The notes under the pieces: generated by a model
The model's input: the letters and a program-made list of their open reading frames with translations, nothing else
Database searches by the model: none
Told to the model about the DNA's origin: nothing
Origin: Periplaneta americana
Taxonomy: Eukaryota; Arthropoda; Insecta; Blattodea; Blattidae
Length of the DNA stretch: 64,000 bases
Assembly: GCF_040183065.1 (NCBI RefSeq)
Contig: NC_091117.1
Span: 113,063,001 to 113,127,000 of the forward strand
Reading direction: 5' to 3'
Made by a program: the position numbers and the translations under genes
Shown: one piece after another, positions 37,251 through 47,090 of the stretch
Layout: each line of letters starts with the position of its first letter
How positions within the stretch are numbered: the stretch's first letter is position 1

Positions 37251-38238
37251 CACAGTCAATGCTTTTTCAATCTAGACCAGGCCGTAATATTTGTTCGGCT
37301 TTTCTATTTCAGTGTATGGAGCTCAGTGAAATATTATATTATAACTTTATTGCTTATCATTGCTAAGCTTCATTTAGTGTAATGTGTCCATAAGTTCCGT
37401 TTACTTCTTGTTGCATAATATGTTGCAGAAATAATTACAAAAATGTGTTATTTTGATGTGAAGAGAATTTTACATGTTAACATAATCTGTTTGCGTCAAC
37501 ATTTCAAGTTTAGAATGGAAGCTATTTTGAGGATTAATAAAAAAGAATTCATATTGTGATTTCAATTTAGCACATCTACCTTCATTAATTTTAGACAAAA
37601 CATTTACCATACCACTCCTATGAAATTAGTGTACGTACAATGTGTTACTTCGCCTCTTAAGTAGTAGATAAATACAGTAATTCAGTACTCAATTGTAGTA
37701 TTAAAATACAGACAAATTGAATGTCCGGGGTATCATACATGACACTATCCTTAATTATAATGTATGATTGCGAGTTTAGGAATATAAGTTAAATATAGTA
37801 AACATAACCTATAATTTTCATATGAATGGCAAGGCATTGGACATCACTAAATTTAGATACAAAGGGGCAACTGGTACAGTACACATAACCTATAATTTCA
37901 ACATATCTAAATATCCATGCGGTGCAATTGAAAATTATTGAATCGTGCAAAAATGAATGTACAAGAATTTCGCAATATTTAATCGAAATAAAGGCAGGTA
38001 TTACACATACGAACAACGTAATTTTCACACTATAAATAATATTACATCTAACTCGCAAGTGAATTATGTCTGAAGTGTCTCATAATCATTGTTTTAAATT
38101 TTATTAATGGAATTACACTACATTTTAGAGAAACATATGTTACTGTTCATGCATTCCAACTAATTTATATGGTTGAAATGTCGCCCTTCATGATCGGGTT
38201 AAGCAAGTTACATGGTCTGCCTTAAGGCCTGTATTAGA
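37251..38238. repeat. Segment homologous (inverted) to 43462-45345
   Basis: TCTAGACCAGGCCGTAA on the left and GGCCTGTATTAGA on the right correspond to the two ends of the element at 43462. The interior also matches, for example GGTAGATGTGCTAAATT and CTTCCATTC(T/C)AAACTT in reverse. Its own terminal bases are degenerate. Confidence 0.85.
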
Positions 38239-38606
38239 CGAGTTGGATACTATAGAGAGGCTGAAGACCTCTAATAAACGCTCCCTGCGGAAGCCAACAG
38301 TACAATGGATCGTTCCCTACAAAACATGGCGGTCTATAGTACCGCCAGCCTCTGCAAGGAGTGCTTATCAAAGGTACACTGCAACGAGTTAGACACTTCT
38401 GAATAAATATTATGAAAACAAATAGTCCTTTAACACCACCTTAAACTTATTACAAGTTTGAAATTGTCAAGTAGTAATTTGGTTATAATGTGGCAAATGG
38501 AAACAACGGGAGACTTTGAATAATATGGTGCCCCGTAGTTTCCAATGAATACTTTATTTTATATTCTTGTATGATACACTTTCAATAATAATATTTCACA
38601 ACATAT

Positions 38607-38607
38607 C

Positions 38608-38654
<47 letters not shown>

Positions 38655-38667
38655 ATTATTATTATTA
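38607..38667. repeat. (TTA)n microsatellite
   Basis: About twenty TTA units, with one break near 38647. Confidence 0.95.
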
Positions 38668-39207
38668 TGTATTTGTATTAATTGTAGACTTGGGTTAGTG
38701 GAAGAGCAGACCTTAACTCTGCCAGCTAAAGTAAAATAAATTATTATATTTTTCGGATACATCAATATTTAATTTAAACATTTCGCTATAGGTTTTGTAA
38801 AAAGCTGATTTATAAATGAAAAAGTAATAATTAAGACTTTAAAATTTCCAAAAATGTCTTATTCCCTCGGATTTAAATGAAATGTACGTAAATCATAATA
38901 TTCGTTGCTGGAGAATTAAACCCTCTCAATACAGGTACCAATGCCGCAGAGAATTATAAGATAAGACGGACTGAGCATAAGCGAAATATCTGTATTAATA
39001 AGTTTGTACCATCAGGAGTTTAGTATTTTGTTGTGTTAATAGGGCCTACTCCAATTTTCTTTTTATTAATGCGTTAGGGCTCTTTTTGTTAACAAAGAGG
39101 AAAGTTAGCACTTGCATCGCACACAATTTGTCATTATTGTTCAAAATAATGTAAGAACAGTTTTATTCTGCAAAAGCCTCTGCTTAGTTGCGAGACACGT
39201 GTGAGAT

Positions 39208-39307
39208 CAATATTTGTTTCAAATTATATTAGACTACACAATGTCTCCATCACGCGACAATATTTGTTTCAAATTACATTCGACTACACCATATCTCCAT
39301 CACGCGA
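39208..39307. repeat. 50-bp tandem duplication
   Basis: Two copies of CAATATTTGTTTCAAATTA..TCTCCATCACGCGA, starting at 39208 and 39258. Confidence 0.95.
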
Positions 39308-40438
39308 AAAGAAGTGTAGGTAGCTGTGGCTCCTGTTGTTTCAGATAACAATGTTAATCATAAGTATCTTATCGTTTCAATAAATGTGGTGAGTTATGAT
39401 CATGAGTAACTTTCTATTAATGTCATTCTTTAATTATTATGTTGCATGCTAAGAGGTTACTTGTAGTTTCAATAATTGCAGTTTGCAAAAATTCTCTGTG
39501 TTAATTCAAATTTCAAATGAATTTTTCTCAATAACTTAATTACTGGATTTTTTTTTTTAATTTTCGCCACTACCTTTCCTATATTTTACTCCTATTAGTT
39601 ACATACGTCGTCTCTCTTGAAATCACCTGGTGAGCACTGAATTACATGATTTCATATTAGGTTAGACTAGCTGTAAGGTAATTAAATTTGTGACGAAGTC
39701 AAAAAATTATTTATTTTTCTTCTGCTGAATACATTCATCCGTCTTTAGGTGCTTTGCTTTGGTTGCATTGAGTATAGCTTGTCATTTAATATCTGGGCTA
39801 TATTTAGTGAAACTAATAAAACATAGGCTTACAGCTGTTATAAAACGTAAAGTTTTGTGTGTATTTTACTTTTTACTTATTAACATAGTCTTAATATGTA
39901 ACTCAATTCACAATAATACTAACTTCATCACAGTCATTTCCTACAACATCCGAGCCACGCCCCTTTGTTTTGACTAACCAAAATATGGCGGACCAATGTT
40001 CAATTTTCTTCAACTTTCAGAGGTCTTCAGCCTCTCTATAGTATCTAGCTCGTTGGTATTAGATTACGATGGCTGTGGCAGTCTATTGTTCCTAGTACTC
40101 ACAGCGCTCCAAGCGGCTAGCAACTATCGCGAGATTTGCAAAAAATCATCCCAAGCTTCGTGACTGTATATAGTAGACTGTGATATTATCTTGCCATATT
40201 TGCTTTCGTAGATCTTTCACAAGAAAAGGATACTGTAATCTATATTCTGACTTCTTATGTACCATTTTAATTTAGAAAAAGCCATAAACCATGAGTCTGG
40301 CATTTTCAAATTCCTATATGCCCTCCTTACACTCAGTTTTATTGCCGTCTCTTGCTAAGTATCTTAAGTTGGTGGATTGAATATCATATTATTGTGTTTG
40401 TCAACATTCACTATTTCAATAAATACTTAAGTTTGAAT

Positions 40439-40566
40439 GGACAGATGATTTAAACCTTGAAGACGGAACAGGCCAATAGGCCTAATCCCTGAAGAAGAAG
40501 AAGAAGAAGAAGAAGAAGAAGAAGAAGAAGAAGAAGAAGAAGAAGAAGAAGAAGAAGAAGAAGAAG
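40439..40566 (+). mobile_element. LINE 3' tip with expanded (GAA)n tail
   Basis: Same insertion as 36694-36761, duplicated with its host unit. Here the GAA tail has grown to about 25 units (40491-40566). ACTTAAGTTTGA flanks both sides. Confidence 0.9.
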
Positions 40567-40820
40567 ACTTAAGTTTGATGTGTACCTGAATCTTATATTA
40601 TCTTGCCATATTTGCTTTCGTAGATCCTTAGCAAGAAAAGGAAACTGTAATCTATATTCTGACTTCTTATGTACCATTTTAATTTAGAAAAAGACATAAA
40701 TCATGAGTCTGGCATTTTCAAATTCCTATATGCCTTCCTTACACTCAGTCTTATTGCCGTCTCTTGCGAATTATCTTAAGTTGGTAGCACTTATCACCTG
40801 AAAAAAAAATCACTTCAATT

Positions 40821-42897
40821 TAGAGTTGAGCTTAAACGATATTTTCAAGTATCTGTGACTTTTATCTGTGAGTTTGTCACACCGATATTTTATATCGCTA
40901 AGCACAATATGCATGAATTATACCGATATTTTGTCACACCGATAAAAATTAACAGGAAATATTGAAGAGCAGTGCAATGTGAATACGATTTCTCTATACA
41001 CGCCACACTTCAGTGGTTTATATGGGAAAATCCAACAAATAAATTATGTACATGTACCATTAACAAATAAATACTAATCTAACTGAACAGTAACATGTAA
41101 AAAGTTAACCTTATATACCAAGAGGTTATATCGTAGTTTGCTTGTAGATATGGAATCAGTTGATAATTTTTAATGTAGTTGGGTACGGAGAAATTGAGGT
41201 TATGTGATTATCCTAATCGTTTTAAAAATTGATCCTTTTTATTGTATATAATATAATCGATAAAGTATTTTAGGTCGTGCATTAACATTATAATATTGAG
41301 TCAGAATAAAAATTAACGAAACATAAGTATTCGGAAAAACAATAGAAAATAATTACAGAACAAGACAGTTGTTCAGACAGGATATTACACAAGATAAAGT
41401 ATTGGTAACCAATGGTATTATTATTATTATTTTTATTATTATTATTTAAATCGTGTAATCACTATATCATTTATAATAAGATGAAACTAGCGCTGAAGTA
41501 GTTTAGGCAATTTCGGATGTGAAAATCATTGCATTTATAAGGAATTTTTTTGTGGAGAGACAGTTCCTCAGGTTAAACTAGCGCTGAGGTAGTTTCGGTG
41601 ATTTCGGAAGTGAAAATCGTTGAATTTAATTGTTTGTGGAGATGCAGTTGATCGTATATCCAAGGCATAACAAAGCCTAAACTAACCAAGCCTAACCTGT
41701 CACAGATTCGTATATGCAAGGTGTATAAGGGGAATACGAAGGAAACTACCTCAAGGTTAGTTTAGCCAAATAAGTTTTATCTCGTTCGGTTTTAATTCTA
41801 TAGGTGCTGTTGTCGGCTTGTGAGAAATGCTTCGAAAGTTCGGAAGAGCATAACGTTCAGTGACACGGAGTGAACTAACATGATTTACGTTTGATACCCC
41901 TTATTTTCAAATGTAATTAATTATCCCATTTATGTGTAAGTGTAGGTCTATTTTAAAGTGTGCAAGGGCAATGAGAACGATTTGTTGGAGCAGTGTCTGC
42001 TGGATGTCAGATCTTTTTGGAATTTATAAAATTGACAATTTTTGCTAACTACCCCATATTATTATATTTAAAAGTTGAAAATTACTTGCAAGTTGATGAT
42101 TTTAACAATATCTAGATAAATATCACTAAATATCAAGTTTAGAACATTGATTAGGCCTATTAATTGGGTGAAATAACACCCCACACGAGTACCAATGTTA
42201 GGAAGCACTGTGCGATTTCCTAAGAGTTAATAACCTTAAACAACATACCGGTAATGAACTTATTACAAATAATTTTATTTTAAGTTCAATTATTTTAATT
42301 AATACTACCCTGCACTGTTCGTGTTAGAGCTATACATTAAAACTGAATCATACATAAATGAGAGAAGTACATGTAAAGTTATTACAATAATGTAGGCTCC
42401 TGTAACTATTCTGTTTGTAATTAATAGTATAACTAAAAAAGTATTGTTACTGCGTAAAAATTGAGTGGAAAATATTTATACATTAATATATATTCACAGT
42501 AATATGAAAATGTGAAGATCTCGGGGGACTATATAAAATATTTATAAAACATATATTCAGACTTAATATGAAAACAAAATGTCAGATTCATGATTATATT
42601 ATTATAATGCCGCTAATAACTTTGCAACACATCATCACTTTGAAAAAAATAATATTGAATAAAATATCACGAAAAATTAATCAAATACCACCGCCCGATT
42701 GCTGTTATTGTATCATGCGCATGCGCAAACCCACGACGTAGAGGAGAAAATATCAGTCGCAGACGTTGCAACAGTCACAGAGTACTGAATACGGAGCAGA
42801 TTTCGATAACGATATTTTGTCACAGATATTTCGCGTCATCAGTCACAGGTTTATCTGTGACAAAAAAATACCTGTGACAAAATATCGGCCATCTCTA
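40821..42897. mobile_element. 2.1-kb non-autonomous hAT element
   Basis: It starts TAGAGTTGAG and ends CGGCCATCTCTA, with further internal inverted matches (CGATATTTTGTCAC/GTGACAAAATATCG). CTTCAATT is duplicated at 40813-40820 and 42898-42905. TAGAG ends and an 8-bp duplication point to hAT. There is no transposase. It contains a MITE copy at about 41575-41765. Confidence 0.9.
41485..41765 (-). mobile_element. MITE with AAACTAGCGCTGAGGTAGTT ends, plus partial duplicate
   Basis: AAACTAGCGCTGAGGTAGTT at about 41577 and AACTACCTCAAGGTTAGTTT ending about 41762 are inverted ends. An upstream partial copy of the first half lies at 41485-41560. In reverse complement it matches the copy at 44398-44575. 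Confidence 0.8.
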
Positions 42898-42905
42898 CTT
42901 CAATT

Positions 42906-43454
42906 TAGATTACTGCTCTTGTAGCTAAGATATTCTTTTAACAAACACTCAATACACTTGGTTGCTAATTCATTTTATAAGACGAATACATGTGAACAGA
43001 AATTCAGCAATCCTTTTCTTTGCATCTCCAACATAAATTTCTTTGAATTTCGACTCTCCTTCACCTTACAAATAAATATAAACACTTAGCAACCGCCACC
43101 ACTCGCCATCATACTAACAAGAAACAGGGTTGCCAAATTGGTATAACTAAAAGTAGCGAAAGGTCGCTAAAAAAGTAGCAAACTTTCAGAAAAAGCAGCC
43201 CAATATAAATGATAATTTTATTTCGCAAATTATAGGCTGTATCGTTGCAATTTAACGACTTTAAGCAGCGAAAGGAGAACAGTTTTGGGAAAAACTGCAG
43301 TTAGTGTCCCGCAAGAAATTTTTCAAAGTCCAATGATGGGACACTGCGCATGCGCAAGACACAGACAAGTAAAGGAGCTACCACACCATAGATAGAACTG
43401 ATGCTAAAACAGTAACATGTACTTAAACCGTTTTAGCAGGTACATTTATCAATA
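42906..43454. other. No gene recognised
   Basis: CAGGGTTGCCAAATTGG near 43125 resembles a hAT terminus, but no inverted partner was seen. Confidence 0.45.
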
Positions 43455-44397
43455 GCTGAGACACTGCCATCGTGATCTAATACAGGCCGTAAGGCAGACC
43501 ACGTGACTCGCTTAACAGCTGATCGCGAAAGGCGGTCTTTCAACCATATGAATTAGTTGCAGTGCATGAAGAATAACATATATTTCTCTGAAATGCAGTG
43601 TAATTGCGTCAGTAAAATTTTAAACAGTGATTGTGAGACACTTGAGACACAATTTACTTGCAATGTAAGGTATAATATTATTTTTGGTGTGAAAATTACG
43701 TTGTTGCAGGCAAAGTTCATATGTGTAACACCTGCCTTTATTTCGATTAAATATTGCGCCCTTATGTGGTTAAGTGAAATTTTGGTCTTATAAACAGTAG
43801 GCTAAATATGTGTAATAATATATACGTGAAAGTGAAACATTGACTGGCATGTAAAGTAAGTTGTGATTAGGCCTAAGTGCAGCGTTCCCGATGTTACTCT
43901 TGTCTAATCCATTATTGTTAGTTTACCGTATTTGTCTTATTAAATTTAAATTATTGCGCCCTTTTTATTTTGTGAATAACCTACATTATACGAGTAAATA
44001 ATACGACGTTTGATAATATACACAATTTGAACTAAAAACGAGATACATATAGTATATTACGAAAAATTACACCCTATAGTTTTCATTACTGTTACAGTAT
44101 CTAGAATTGTAATTAGTTGAAATAAAGCATTCATGCTTCATTACGAAATTCTTGCACATTCATTTATGCACGTTTCAACAATTTTCAGTTGCATCGCACG
44201 CATATTTTAATGTTTTGAAGTTATAGGTTATGTTTATTCTATCAGTACTTGCCTTATTTCCATATTCGCAATTATGCATTATAATTATGCATAACGCTAC
44301 GTATAACTTATAAATGCAATTTGTCTACACTTCAATTGTATTTATTCTTTTCAGACGGTACTCCAGTCTGAAGTCTGATTAGTTTAGTATGTTACTA

Positions 44398-44575
44398 GGG
44401 CTAAACTAGCGCTGAGGTAGTTCCCTTCGTATTCATACATCTTGCATATACAAATTAGTTCGGTTCGTTCAGGATTTTAATATGCCTTGCTTATAGGATC
44501 AAATGCATCTCCACAAAAAATAAATTCAACTGTTTTCATTTCAGAAATTACCGGAACTATACCTCAGCGCTACTA
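44398..44575 (+). mobile_element. MITE, second copy
   Basis: GGCTAAACTAGCGCTGAGGT at the left end and CCTCAGCGCTACTAAG at the right. The interior matches the inverted copy at 41577-41762 (GTGGAGATGCA, GCAAGGCATA). Nested in the 1.9-kb TIR element. Confidence 0.8.
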
Positions 44576-44584
44576 AGTAATATA

Positions 44585-45235
44585 ACGTATGTACATTTCA
44601 TAGGGGGGACTGGTGAATTTTCTACCTATAAGTAAGGACGGTAACCGTGTTCTGAAGTTTATCCTAAAACTATATTCTTCTTTAGTAAATCTCAAAACAG
44701 TTTTCGTTCTCAACTTAAGCCTAAAATGTTGACGCAGATAGGTTATGTTAACATGGTAAATTCTCTTCACATAAAAATAACACAGTTTTATTTATTATTC
44801 CTGCCACATTATGCGACACATAAATGGAACTTATGCACATATTACATTGAATAAAAATTTAATTGTATTATTTATTTGTTCCCTACTATACTGGGTTGTA
44901 ATGAATTGTATTTATCTAACCTACCAGATTAACACACAACTGTACATACACTAATTTCATAGGAGGGACTGTGGTAAACTTTGTACCTACAAGTAAGGAA
45001 GGTAGATGTGCTAAATTAAAATCAGAATATAAATAATTCTTCTTTATTAAATCTAAAAATAGCTTCCATTCCAAACTTAAAATGTTGATGCAACCAGGTT
45101 ATGTTAACATGTAAAACTCCGTTCACATTACAATAACACAGTTTTGTAATTATTTCTGCAGCATATTATGCAATAAGAAGTGTGAAGGGGTCTTATACAC
45201 ACATTACACTAAATAAAATTGAGCGCCGACACGCT
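44585..45235. repeat. 360-bp tandem duplication within TIR element
   Basis: CATAGG(G/A)GGGACTG is at 44599 and 44959. The following 280 bp align, including TTCTTCTTTA, AAATGTTGA and AATAACACAGTTTT. The second copy is closer to the homologous segment at 37264-38238. Confidence 0.85.
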
Positions 45236-45353
45236 ATAAAGTAATATATTTCACTCAGCTCCGTATAGGCAAATAGAAAAGCCCGACTCATCGAGTGACG
45301 TCACACAACCTGCATTACGGCCTGGTCTAGATCACGATGGCAGTGGCTGAGAC

Positions 45354-45839
45354 CCTAGATCATATATACTAACAGATAGCTCTCTTATATAGGCTTTAGA
45401 GTTTGCAGTCGAGGCCGGCTTGATGTAGTTCAATAATCGTCAACAGATGGCACAATGACCAACATCATCACGAGACACGAACTCTGAACCGGTCTGGTCG
45501 GTCTAAATCGATTATTTCTTGCTTACGAGATAATCTCGTAAGCAACGGTATGTACTGTCGACAACTGATGACCATGGATAAATATTATTGGCCTGTATGA
45601 CCTTCGCAAGTTCGGAACGAGGCAGCTATTTATAGTTGTCACGTGGGCGAAGCGAAGAGAAGATAAAGTACGCCTTTGTATTGAATATAATTCAGAATCT
45701 CTGCCAGGCAAAGCCAATGTACAGGTAAACAGAATATGTAGACCATGTTGTAATGGTACCGTATCGGGCAGCAATAATATGATTCGTTATCTCTTCTGTT
45801 TTTATATATTTGTCGTGAATATTATATATATGATCTAGG
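45354..45839. mobile_element. 486-bp TIR element, 7-bp duplication
   Basis: CCTAGATCATATATA at 45354 and TATATATGATCTAGG ending 45839. CTGAGAC is duplicated at 45347-45353 and 45840-45846. It inserted at the very edge of the 1.9-kb element, partly in that element's own duplication. No coding. Confidence 0.9.
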
Positions 45840-45981
45840 CTGAGACTCAACATAACAAATGGCGGCAGTTATATTGCATCGTTTAGGGCCGTTTTCTCCA
45901 AAGTAAGTTAAACTTGGGACAAATTAAACCCGTTCAACTTTACTATTCAGTTTAAACATGCTTCCATTTTCTCCATAAATA

Positions 45982-46011
45982 CATGGATAAATATATAATA
46001 GGATGCGAAAC
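45982..46011 (+). repeat. Left terminal inverted repeat of P-type element
   Basis: 30 bp beginning CATGGATAAATATATAATAG and ending GCGAAAC. Confidence 0.93.
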
Positions 46012-46176
46012 CGCGGTCAGCACGATCTAGATGCGGTATTCTGAAATAAGGTGATCAGCGCCCGACGTCGTAGGTGGTAAATCATATAACTACGTGAGAA
46101 CCAGCGTTCTCCACTTTCCGATACGAAGTAGTCAGAACGTTGGCCGATGACCAGCCAACAGCGTTTTGAAGGCAAG

Positions 46177-46654
46177 ATGGATGCCAGAAAAATGCAAAAG
46201 ATTCGAGGAAGATGCTCAGCGCCTGGATGCAAGACTGTTAATACTGTGGGAGGGAAGCATTTTTTCTATTTTCCTCAGGAACCTATGAGGTAAGCTTTAG
46301 TATTATTATTGTGTCCTGTGTAGCCTAAACCTTACACTTGAAAACAATGTACTTTTTGGTGAAGTAGGTTAGACGAGCTGTGCATTGCTTTCTGCTAATT
46401 TATTTAGGATTATAGTAGGAGTATAAATTTAGATGGTTCCGAAATTCAGTCAAACTGTAACGAAATGTGAAATATTGACGAAAAAGAGCAAGAAGGGTGA
46501 AAATGAAACCTCGTAAACCTGAATTGTAGCATTAGGCCACATGGCTGCAAACTAAAACCACGTGGTTTTTAGTATAAACATCTCACAGTTATGGAAAATA
46601 AAATTATGCCTTCTTTGATGTAGTTAGCCATTCTGGAGAAATTCTCAATCATGT

Positions 46655-46709
<55 letters not shown>

Positions 46710-47090
46710 GCTTAGGCCTAATTTTTATTTAGTTTGTACCCAATATCCGTTGCTGTTACCAGTTTTCCTATGGTCACTCACCACCTAGTGATGCGCATTA
46801 GACATCTCTTAAAATAACACAAATGCAGCAGATAAGTTATTATTTTTTTCCCCAATTTTTGCATGATTTCTATTCAATATTTCTTCTACTTTATCTCATT
46901 AGTAATTGTAATCCATTGCTTTAGTTGTTGGAAGTGGCTCCGATTTTGTGGGCTAGGGGACCGGTATCGAGTTGCCGCAGATGCCATACACAGGTTGAGA
47001 ATCTGCATGGACCACTTCATTGAGTCTGACTATTATAGCTCTTCACAAAAAGTGATACTTAAGCAAACTGCAGTGCCCACTGTTCATGCT
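46177..47090 (+). other. THAP zinc-finger domain spanning exons 1 and 2
   Basis: Cys residues sit in CSAPGC (exon 1) and C and H in ICMDHF (exon 2), with the conserved FP and W (YFPQEP; CWKWL) and the terminal AVPT box. The intron (46290-46924) splits the domain after the FPQEPM segment. The intron has GTAAGC and TTTAG ends and carries an (AAT)n array at 46659-46707. THAP domains of P elements bind the subterminal DNA. Confidence 0.88.

Larger units (their letters stand above)
38239..40055. mobile_element. 1.8-kb TIR element with 8-bp duplication
   Basis: Inverted ends around GATACTATAGAGAGGCTGAA and TTCAGCCTCTCTATAGTATC. The right end finishes AGCTCGTTG, i.e. CAACGAG in reverse; the left lacks the first CAA. 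GTATTAGA is duplicated at 38231-38238 and 40056-40063, and the empty site survives in the related element near 43480. Contains a (TTA)n array at 38607-38667 and a 50-bp direct repeat at 39208-39307. No gene. Confidence 0.9.
36798..40182. mobile_element. 3.4-kb TIR element, 7-bp duplication, non-coding
   Basis: 30-bp ends CACAGTCTAGTATATACAGT... (36798) and their inverse (ending 40182) differ at one base. ATATTAT is duplicated at 36791-36797 and 40183-40189. The neighbouring tandem unit shows the empty site CTTATATTATCTTGCC. Inside, 37264-38238 matches the reverse of the element at 43462-45345, and a second element (38239-40055) is inserted. No transposase remains. Confidence 0.93.
35015..40790. 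repeat. Tandem host repeat, three or more units, interrupted by insertions
   Basis: Part A (TTGCCATATTTGCTTTCGTA...TTAAGTTGGT) occurs at 35105-35290, 40190-40379 and 40601-40790. Part B (ATATCATATTA...ACTTAAGTTTGAAT) occurs at 35015-35104, 36634-36797 and 40380-40600. Units alternate B-A-B-[3.4-kb element]-A-B-A. A mariner and a TIR element split the first copies. The undisrupted units serve as empty sites. Confidence 0.9.
43462..45345. mobile_element. 1.9-kb TIR element, 7-bp duplication
   Basis: Ends CACTGCCATCGTGATCTA (43462) and TAGATCACGATGGCAGTG (ending 45345). GCTGAGA is duplicated at 43455-43461 and 45346-45352. Inverted homology continues inward (CAGGCCGTAA). It carries an internal tandem duplication of 360-bp period (44585-45235) and a MITE (44398-44575). 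No coding. Confidence 0.93.

Noticed and set aside
40450..40677. Open frame with poly-Leu
   Set aside because: Translation of the expanded GAA/TTC tract in a LINE tail.
43125..43430. hAT element starting CAGGGTTGCCA
   Set aside because: No inverted partner or 8-bp duplication could be found.
46863..46924. Start at 46863 for a separate protein
   Set aside because: The first 20 or so codons are intron; the coding continues exon 1 through an AG acceptor at 46923-46924 in phase.
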